Assembly (NCBI GenBank): GCA_012521855.1 | Contig: JAAYLO010000093.1 | Span: 1-11,104, forward strand | DNA from: Halanaerobiaceae bacterium | Lineage (GTDB): Bacteria; Bacillota; Halanaerobiia; Halanaerobiales; DTU029 | DNA: 11,104 bases | Direction of reading: 5' to 3' | Shown: in pieces, positions 5,621-11,104 of the stretch | Layout: the number at the start of each line of letters is the position of its first letter | Position numbering within the stretch: the first letter of the stretch is position 1 | Translations under genes and position numbers: made by a program | Notes under the pieces: model-generated | Database searches by the model: none | What the model saw: only the letters and a program-made list of their open reading frames with translations | What the model was told of the DNA's origin: nothing

Positions 5621-6569
5621 TAGAGAGGTTTTTATTGACAATTACCAAATAATGAGAAATTTGTTGGGGAAAAAGGACGAAAATCTTAAATTAATTGAAA
5701 AAAAGCTGGGAGTAAATCTGATTGCCCGCGGTAATTCCATCAAGATAATTGGAGAGAAAGATAAGATTGAGCAGACTGAGATGATAATTTCAAAACTTTC
5801 CGGGATTACTTCAGATGATAAAATGTTGAATAAACAGGAACTGAAGTATTCTATTGAATTATTACAAAAAAACCCGTCAATAAATCTCAATGACATATAT
5901 GATGAGGTATTACAGGTCAGTTTTCGCGGGAAAAAAATAAAAGTAAAGACAATGGGCCAGAAACTGTACATTGAGGCAATCAAGAGGTCAGATATTGTTT
6001 TTGCAATTGGCCCTGCCGGGACCGGAAAAACATATTTGGCTATGGTTATGGCCGTTAAGGCTTTATTAAACAAGGAGATAGACAGGATCATATTGACAAG
6101 ACCGGCTATTGAAGCAGGAGAAAAGCTCGGCTTTTTGCCAGGGGATTTACAGCATAAGGTTGATCCATATTTGAGGCCGCTCTATGATGCCCTATATGAT
6201 ATCCTTGGAGTAGAAAAAGTAAATAGCTATCTGGAAAAGGATATCATCGAGGTTGCCCCGCTGGCCTATATGCGGGGCCGGACCCTGGAAAATTCTTTTA
6301 TTATTCTTGATGAGGCTCAGAATACTACACCTGAACAGATGAAGATGTTTCTGACCAGGATGGGCTTTAATTCACATGCGGTTATTACCGGGGATATCAC
6401 CCAGGTGGATCTCCCTGAAAACAAAAGTTCTGGCTTGAAACTAGTTCAGGAAATCCTGAAGGATGTTGAGGGAATAGATTTTGTTTATCTTACAAAAGAT
6501 GATGTGGTGAGGCATAAGCTGGTTAAAGATATAATAAAAGCCTATGAAAGGTATGAAAGTAGGAAATAA
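5607..6569 (+). CDS. phoH: PhoH family P-loop ATPase (PhoL/YbeZ type)
   Basis: This 320-residue cytoplasmic ATPase of the PhoH family is related to the N-terminal half of superfamily 1 helicases. It has been linked to RNA metabolism and ribosome maturation together with YbeY. Residues 1-65 form a small KH-like N-terminal domain (EKKLGVNLIARGNSIKIIG). The Walker A motif is GPAGTGKT (135-142) and Walker B is FIILDEAQN (231-239). Other conserved PhoH blocks are LTRPAIEAGEKLGFLPGD (163-180), YMRGRTL (221-227) and ITGDITQVDLP (260-270). The length is normal and all ATPase residues are present. The gene follows yqfD with a 14-nt overlap and ends 2 nt before pgpH, as in most Firmicutes. Confidence 0.95.
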   Translation: MVETDREVFIDNYQIMRNLLGKKDENLKLIEKKLGVNLIARGNSIKIIGEKDKIEQTEMIISKLSGITSDDKMLNKQELKYSIELLQKNPSINLNDIYDEVLQVSFRGKKIKVKTMGQKLYIEAIKRSDIVFAIGPAGTGKTYLAMVMAVKALLNKEIDRIILTRPAIEAGEKLGFLPGDLQHKVDPYLRPLYDALYDILGVEKVNSYLEKDIIEVAPLAYMRGRTLENSFIILDEAQNTTPEQMKMFLTRMGFNSHAVITGDITQVDLPENKSSGLKLVQEILKDVEGIDFVYLTKDDVVRHKLVKDIIKAYERYESRK

Positions 6570-6571
6570 TT

Positions 6572-8812
6572 ATGATGAACAATCAGGATAATTTTAAAAA
6601 ATGGTTTAAGAAGTATTTTTTAGGGGAAATTGCTGTAAGTGATCGGGTCAAGAAGGTCTTCTGGGGAGTAGTTTTTATACTCGGCATTTCCCTGATTCTG
6701 ATTATCGATTTTATACCTGATAATATAGATTTGAAGGTTGGACAGGTCAACAGGACAGATGTGAGAGCACCCCGGACCCTTACTTTTGTTGATGAAGAAA
6801 AAACCAATGAACTGAGAGAGGCGGCTGCCCAGGCGGTCCGGCGGGTATATGAAGAGGATACCAGTATAAACAAAAAGGTAAATGAGAGAATCAGCATGTT
6901 TTTTTCTGATATTCTGGTAGCAAAAGAAGAGTTGGAAGAAAAGGAAGATGATGAAGGAACAAATACAGAAACAGGTACTGATATAGCGGATAGACAAGAA
7001 AGCATCCCGGAAGAAAAGCCTGATCCCGAAAAACTGATCCTGAGTTTAGAAAAAAAGTACCCTGAGATAGCTAAAGAATCCATAGTTGTACTTATGGAAA
7101 CCCCCGGGGATATTATTGAACAAATTCAGGATGAAACAATCAGAATCAGCAATTCAATTTATCAGAAGAAATTTACACCGGAAGATTTGCCAAAAATCAA
7201 GGATGAGGCAGTACAGGAAGCAATGACTCTTGATTTTATAAGGGAGCTTAGACTGGTAATTGCCAATATACTTGAAGGGACTTTGCGCCCAAATATGATC
7301 TTTGACCAGAATGCAACAGAAAAAAACAGAAAAGAAGCCATGGAAAAGGTGGCTCCAGTTACTCATACAGTTAGACGGGATGAAATAATAATCCGCAGCG
7401 GTGATGTTGTAACAGAAGATGATATAAAGATTCTGGAAGCACTCGGCCTGCAAAAGTCAAAAATAAATTATCTGTCAATAATAGGGACAATTATACTGAT
7501 TTCCATAATGATTATACTGGCCAGCCTTTATCTCAAGAAATACCAGCAGGAAGTCTGGGCTGATACCGTAAAACTGGTATTTTTGGAAGTTATGGTTATA
7601 ATTATTCTCCTATTAGCCAAAATAATTGACGTTCTGCCTGCAGTAAATCATGTATATCTGCCATATCTTTTGCCTGTAGCAGTAGCTTCTATTTTGATTT
7701 CGGTATTGCTTAATACACAAATGGCAATAATGGCAACTGTCTTTATCAGTTTTCTGTCTGCATTAGTATTTAATAATGATTACAATGTAGCTTTACTGGG
7801 TTTTGTCAGTGGTCTGGTAGGAATATTTAGTGTATCAAGGGTCAGCCAGAGAAATGATCTGGTCAGGGCTGGATTTAATGTCAGCGGGGTCCTGGTTTTT
7901 CTGGTTAGCGGTTTTACCTTAATAAATCCTGTTGATAACTGGTGGAATTTGCTGGGGAATATAGGTATTGCCCTTGCTAACGGCGTTCTTGTAGCTATAT
8001 TTGCCAATGGCTTGCTGCCATATCTGGAAAATATCTTTGGCCTGACGTCATCCGTAAAATTCCTGGAGCTGTCTAATCCCAGCCACCCCTTATTAAGCAG
8101 AATGGTCTTTGAGGCTCCTGGTACCTATAACCACAGCCTGGTGGTAGCCAATTTAGCTGAAACCGCTGCCAATAATATTGGTGCCGATTCTTTACTGGCC
8201 AGGGTCGGTTCTTATTATCATGATATAGGAAAATTAAGGAGGCCTTATTTCTTTATAGAAAACTATATTGGTAATGAAAATCCTCATGAGAAATTATCCC
8301 CAAACTTGAGTGCTTTGATAATAAAGACACACGTAAAAGACGGGGTTGAGCTGGCTAAAGAAAACAAACTCCCTTCCCAAATTATTGATATCATTCAGCA
8401 GCACCATGGCACTGGCCTGATATCATATTTTTACCAGCAGGCCCTTGAGGCCAACATTGACAGTCATGACAATATTGAAGAAGGAGATTTCCGCTATGAC
8501 GGCCCCAAACCCCAGTCAAAAGAAGCAGCCATTGTCATGTTAGCTGATGTAGTCGAGGCAGCTGTAAGGTCAAAGAACTTTAACAGGGCAAATCTCAACA
8601 GATTAGAAGGTTTGATCCGGGAACTCGTCAAGGAAAAGCTGATTGAGGGACAACTGGATGAATCTGATCTTAGTCTGGGTGATCTTGATATTATTACAGA
8701 AAGTTTTGTGAAGATTTTAGCCGGGATCTATCACCAGAGGGTTGAGTATCCTGAAAATATCCTGAAAGAAATGAAAAGGGCTGATAAGAATGATAAAAAT
8801 AGCAATAAATAA
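6572..8812 (+). CDS. pgpH: 7TM-HD family cyclic-di-AMP phosphodiesterase (PgpH/YqfF type)
   Basis: This 746-residue integral membrane protein should hydrolyse the second messenger c-di-AMP to pApA in the cytosol, affecting potassium balance, osmotic tolerance and cell-wall homeostasis. Residues about 30-47 are the first membrane helix, and about 50-298 the extracellular 7TMR-HD domain. Residues about 299-485 hold a bundle of membrane helices. Residues about 505-725 are the cytosolic HD domain with a complete metal-ligand set: His521, His550-Asp551 (YHDIGK), His587, His611-His612 and Asp659. Residues 115-155 of the outer domain are an acidic, low-complexity stretch (EEKEDDEGTNTETGTD). ATG 6572 or the adjoining ATG 6575 begins the gene, with AGGAAA at 6561-6566. 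It starts 2 nt after phoH and overlaps ybeY by 23 nt. Activity on c-di-AMP is inferred from family and intact ligands. Confidence 0.95.
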   Translation: MMNNQDNFKKWFKKYFLGEIAVSDRVKKVFWGVVFILGISLILIIDFIPDNIDLKVGQVNRTDVRAPRTLTFVDEEKTNELREAAAQAVRRVYEEDTSINKKVNERISMFFSDILVAKEELEEKEDDEGTNTETGTDIADRQESIPEEKPDPEKLILSLEKKYPEIAKESIVVLMETPGDIIEQIQDETIRISNSIYQKKFTPEDLPKIKDEAVQEAMTLDFIRELRLVIANILEGTLRPNMIFDQNATEKNRKEAMEKVAPVTHTVRRDEIIIRSGDVVTEDDIKILEALGLQKSKINYLSIIGTIILISIMIILASLYLKKYQQEVWADTVKLVFLEVMVIIILLLAKIIDVLPAVNHVYLPYLLPVAVASILISVLLNTQMAIMATVFISFLSALVFNNDYNVALLGFVSGLVGIFSVSRVSQRNDLVRAGFNVSGVLVFLVSGFTLINPVDNWWNLLGNIGIALANGVLVAIFANGLLPYLENIFGLTSSVKFLELSNPSHPLLSRMVFEAPGTYNHSLVVANLAETAANNIGADSLLARVGSYYHDIGKLRRPYFFIENYIGNENPHEKLSPNLSALIIKTHVKDGVELAKENKLPSQIIDIIQQHHGTGLISYFYQQALEANIDSHDNIEEGDFRYDGPKPQSKEAAIVMLADVVEAAVRSKNFNRANLNRLEGLIRELVKEKLIEGQLDESDLSLGDLDIITESFVKILAGIYHQRVEYPENILKEMKRADKNDKNSNK

Positions 8813-9221
8813 TCAACAGACACTTATAAAGCTGGATGACGAAATTGAAAAATTGTTTAAGGCTCTGGCAGATAAGACTGCTGAACTGGAAGGATATAAT
8901 CAGGGTGAGATCAGTTTTGCTCTTGTTAATAATGAGATAATCCAGGAATTGAACAGGAAATACCGGGGGAAAGATATGCCTACTGATGTTTTATCCTTCA
9001 GTATGGATGAGGAGATCTGGGGTGATATTGTTATATCAACAGAAAAAGTCATAGAACAGGCTGAAGAATACGGGCACTCCATTAAAAGAGAACTGAGCTA
9101 TCTTATCGTCCATGGGATACTTCATCTTCTTGGCTATGACCACGAGACTCCCGGTGAACAGGCTGAAATGAGACAGAAGGAAGAGCGGGTCTTGAGTGAA
9201 CTGAATATATCAAGGGATTGA
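8790..9221 (+). CDS. ybeY: YbeY, rRNA maturation endoribonuclease
   Basis: This 143-residue zinc-dependent endoribonuclease is needed for 16S rRNA 3'-end maturation and late ribosome quality control. The signature HGILHLLGYDH (108-118) supplies three zinc-binding histidines, His108, His112 and His118. The conserved NRKYRGKDMPTDVLSF segment (55-70) includes Arg59, a conserved functional residue of the family. The protein is slightly shorter than many homologues but complete. It begins inside the end of pgpH (23-nt overlap), with AAAAGGG at 8774-8780. The order phoH-pgpH-ybeY fits the known functional pairing of PhoH-type ATPases with YbeY. Confidence 0.96.
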   Translation: MIKIAINNQQTLIKLDDEIEKLFKALADKTAELEGYNQGEISFALVNNEIIQELNRKYRGKDMPTDVLSFSMDEEIWGDIVISTEKVIEQAEEYGHSIKRELSYLIVHGILHLLGYDHETPGEQAEMRQKEERVLSELNISRD

Positions 9222-9235
9222 GTATGCGGTAAACC

Positions 9236-9244
9236 GGGAGGGAA
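9236..9244 (+). promoter_or_regulatory. Shine-Dalgarno site fixing a TTG start
   Basis: GGGAGGGAA stands 7 nt before TTG 9252. The next in-frame ATG, codon 27, would delete the conserved N-terminal amphipathic segment of the kinase domain, so the TTG is the better start. Confidence 0.7.
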
Positions 9245-9251
9245 CAGGAAT

Positions 9252-9947
9252 TTGAAAAAACACAGCCTGTCAGACAGCTTTAATAATGCCTTTGCAGGGA
9301 TAGTTCATGCACTAAAGACTCAACGCAACATGAAAATCCATTTTTTTATTGCTGTTTTTGTTTTATTTGCCGCAATATTTTTTGATATCAGTAAACTGGA
9401 ATTGATTCTGATTGTTTTTGCCATAATACTTGTAATCGCTATGGAATTGATCAATACTGCTATAGAAATAATAATAGATATGATCTCAAGTGAATACCGT
9501 ATCAGGGCTAAAATTGTTAAAAACATATCTGCCGGTGCAGTCTTAATGGCTGCTATAAATGCTATTATTGTCGGGTATCTGGTGTTTCTGGATCAGATCA
9601 AGACAGTCAGTTTGCTGGTATTTGGACAAATAGCAGAAGATCCGATTCATTTTATATTTGTAAATATATTCTTACTGATAATTATTGTGATATACTTAAA
9701 AACAAAAGGCGGGAAAGGTACTCCTCTGGAAGGAGGAATGCCAAGCGGCCATAGTGCACTTGCCTTTTTACTGGCTACTACAGTTGTTGTTTTCTCCAGA
9801 GATTTTCTTGTATCAACACTGGCAGTATTCCTGGCAGTCCTTGTTGCCCACAGCCGGGTACAGAGTAAAACTCATAATCTGCTGGAGGTTATTGCCGGTG
9901 CTGTAATTGGCATATTATTTGGACTCTTTATATTGTTTTTTTTCTGA
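9252..9947 (+). CDS. dgkA: DgkA-type lipid kinase fused to a PAP2 phosphatase domain
   Basis: This 231-residue membrane protein has two domains. Residues 1-115 are a DgkA-family kinase, which in Gram-positive bacteria phosphorylates undecaprenol to undecaprenyl phosphate. The family signature is ELINTAIEIIID (65-76), with Glu65, Asn68, Glu72 and Asp76, plus RNMKIH (25-30) and membrane helices at about 30-45, 49-68 and 93-113. Residue 24 is Gln where B. subtilis DgkA, as I recall it, has Glu. Residues about 119-231 are a type 2 phosphatidic-acid phosphatase domain: PSGHSA (164-169) is motif 2, and SRVQSKTHNLLE (201-212) is motif 3 with the catalytic His208. Motif 1 (KxxxxxxRP) is degenerate, around KGGKGTP (152-158), with no arginine before the proline. 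A TTG start is supported by its Shine-Dalgarno. It lies 30 nt after ybeY, where the stand-alone dgkA usually sits. Confidence 0.9.
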   Translation: MKKHSLSDSFNNAFAGIVHALKTQRNMKIHFFIAVFVLFAAIFFDISKLELILIVFAIILVIAMELINTAIEIIIDMISSEYRIRAKIVKNISAGAVLMAAINAIIVGYLVFLDQIKTVSLLVFGQIAEDPIHFIFVNIFLLIIIVIYLKTKGGKGTPLEGGMPSGHSALAFLLATTVVVFSRDFLVSTLAVFLAVLVAHSRVQSKTHNLLEVIAGAVIGILFGLFILFFF

Positions 9948-9962
9948 TATTGAGGTGATTAT

Positions 9963-11104
9963 ATGTTTTTATACACTATTGCCTTTATTATATTGGTAGG
10001 CTTATCAGCTTTTTTCTCAGCTGCCGAGACAGCAATAATGTCTGTTAACAGGGTAAGAATAAGGGAACTCGCCAATGATGGGGACAAAAAAGCTATTGCC
10101 GTTGACAGACTTATCAATAACCATACACGTTTACTGATTACGATATTAATCGGTAATAACCTGGTTAATATATCAGCATCTTCAATAGCTACCTTTTTTG
10201 CCACTGAATTGTATGGCAGCAGGGGGGTAGGTATAGCCACAGGGCTTGTTACATTTATTGTTCTTTTTTTTGGAGAGATTACTCCCAAAGCACTGGTACG
10301 AAGGCATGCAGTAAAATTTTCAAAAATGGTTGCCCCCGTATTGTCCTGGATTCAACGGCTTCTTTCCCCGATTATCTTTGTCTTTGTCAAGATAATAGAA
10401 TTTTTTATCAGGGATGGCGATATTTCCAGATCGTTTTTGAGTGAAGAAGAAATCAGGCGTTTTGTCAATGTCAGTGAAGAAGAGGGGGTAATCAAGAGTT
10501 CTGAACAGAAGATGATTAACAGTATCTTTGAATTTGATGATACCACTGTCAAAGAAGTAATGATTCCCAGGATAGACATGAAGTGTATTGAAGAAAATGC
10601 TGATTTCACTGAGCTGATAAAACTGGCTATTGAGAGCGGACATTCCAGAATCCCGGTTTTCAAGGAAACTATTGACAGGATAACTGGTATAGTTTATGTA
10701 AAGGATCTGTTGGAATTATTATTGGAGAAAAATAGTGCAGAAGCTAAAATAAAGGATTACATCCGTCCTGCTTATTTTATCCCTGAAAGCAAGAAAATAA
10801 ATCATCTGCTGGCAGAGATGAAAAAGAAAAAAGTACATATTGCAATAATTCTGGATGAATATGGGGGAACAGCTGGTTTAGTTACCATCGAGGATCTCCT
10901 GGAAGAGATTGTAGGAGATATACAGGATGAGTATGATCTGGAGCCGAAACAGATTGAGTATATAAATGACCATGAAATATTGCTGGATGCCCGTATCAGC
11001 ATTGATGAATTAAATGAAATCCTGCCAGAACCTGTTCTGGAAGAAGAAAATTATGAAACTATCAGTGGATTTATTTTGTATCAACTGGGATATCTGCCTA
11101 AAGA
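9963..11104 (+). CDS. CNNM/CorC-type transporter with CBS domains ('hemolysin' family), 3' end cut
   Basis: The frame is open from ATG 9963 to the window end (380 complete codons) with no stop, so the C-terminus is missing. GAGGTGAT (9952-9959) lies just before the start. Residues about 1-150 are a CNNM (DUF21) membrane domain, with the SAAETAIMSVNRVRI helix, LIGNNLVNIS (62-71) and GEITPKAL (104-111). Residues about 195-322 are a pair of CBS domains (MIPRIDM, SGHSRIPVF, GIVYVKDLL, then EYGGTAGLVTIEDLLEEIVGDI). The beginning of the CorC/HlyC C-terminal domain follows from about 330. Such proteins are linked to magnesium or cobalt efflux and to sodium-dependent magnesium transport; 'hemolysin' is a historical label. 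It starts 15 nt after dgkA and is probably in the same operon. The length visible fits a full-size member of about 410-430 residues. Confidence 0.92.
   Translation, partial: MFLYTIAFIILVGLSAFFSAAETAIMSVNRVRIRELANDGDKKAIAVDRLINNHTRLLITILIGNNLVNISASSIATFFATELYGSRGVGIATGLVTFIVLFFGEITPKALVRRHAVKFSKMVAPVLSWIQRLLSPIIFVFVKIIEFFIRDGDISRSFLSEEEIRRFVNVSEEEGVIKSSEQKMINSIFEFDDTTVKEVMIPRIDMKCIEENADFTELIKLAIESGHSRIPVFKETIDRITGIVYVKDLLELLLEKNSAEAKIKDYIRPAYFIPESKKINHLLAEMKKKKVHIAIILDEYGGTAGLVTIEDLLEEIVGDIQDEYDLEPKQIEYINDHEILLDARISIDELNEILPEPVLEEENYETISGFILYQLGYLPK

Noticed and set aside
5642..6091. Reverse-strand open frame opposite phoH
   Set aside because: It is a shadow of the conserved phoH N-terminal half, with no independent coding evidence.
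6583..7083. Reverse-strand open frame (166 codons) opposite the start of pgpH
   Set aside because: It is a serine-rich shadow of the acidic extracellular region; the plus-strand protein is clearly real.
10320..11002. Several reverse-strand frames opposite the last gene
   Set aside because: The plus strand is continuously open and encodes recognisable CNNM and CBS domains; the reverse frames have no motifs.
1..11104. tRNA, rRNA, insertion sequence, CRISPR array or attachment site
   Set aside because: I found no cloverleaf-like sequence, transposase motifs, terminal inverted repeats or spaced direct repeats; genes are tightly packed in a conserved order.

Overview
The window looks like a piece of a low-GC, endospore-lineage Firmicutes chromosome. 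Codon use is AT-rich and purine-heavy (many AGA/AGG, ATA and AAA codons), Shine-Dalgarno sites are strong, and GTG or TTG starts occur. The gene order nfeD(yqeZ)-floA(yqfA)-yqfC-yqfD-phoH-pgpH(yqfF)-ybeY(yqfG)-dgkA is the conserved block known from Bacillus and clostridia. A member of the Halanaerobiales or a related clostridial group is my best guess, but this is inference from general resemblance and not a measured match. All genes lie on the plus strand. There are no RNA genes, mobile elements, CRISPR arrays or signs of recent transfer.

Region 1 (1-1095) is an AT-rich leader with two extended -10 promoter candidates. It is followed by an ECF-type sigma factor and an overlapping small membrane protein that may be its anti-sigma factor. 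Region 2 (1096-4043) has a sigma-A-like promoter, a full-length NfeD membrane protease, the flotillin-like scaffold protein FloA and an uncharacterised acidic membrane-anchored protein. A strong intrinsic terminator at 4014-4043 closes it. In Bacillus subtilis the yqeZ-yqfA operon is controlled by an ECF sigma factor (SigW) encoded elsewhere; here an ECF sigma gene sits directly upstream.

Region 3 (4044 to the end) starts with an extended -10 promoter and a 5' leader whose hairpin buries the first Shine-Dalgarno site. A tightly coupled series follows: the sporulation proteins YqfC and YqfD, the PhoH-type ATPase, a complete 7TM-HD cyclic-di-AMP phosphodiesterase (PgpH type), the YbeY rRNA-maturation endonuclease, a fusion of a DgkA-type lipid kinase with a PAP2 lipid phosphatase, and a CNNM/CorC-type CBS transporter cut by the window end.

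Functionally the block mixes envelope stress and membrane organisation (sigma, NfeD, FloA), sporulation (YqfCD), RNA quality control (PhoH, YbeY), second-messenger turnover (PgpH) and lipid-carrier recycling (DgkA-PAP2). Most is conserved housekeeping. The points most worth a second look are the sigma/anti-sigma pair beside nfeD-floA, the Shine-Dalgarno-sequestering hairpin before yqfC, the kinase-phosphatase fusion, and the unknown acidic protein downstream of floA.
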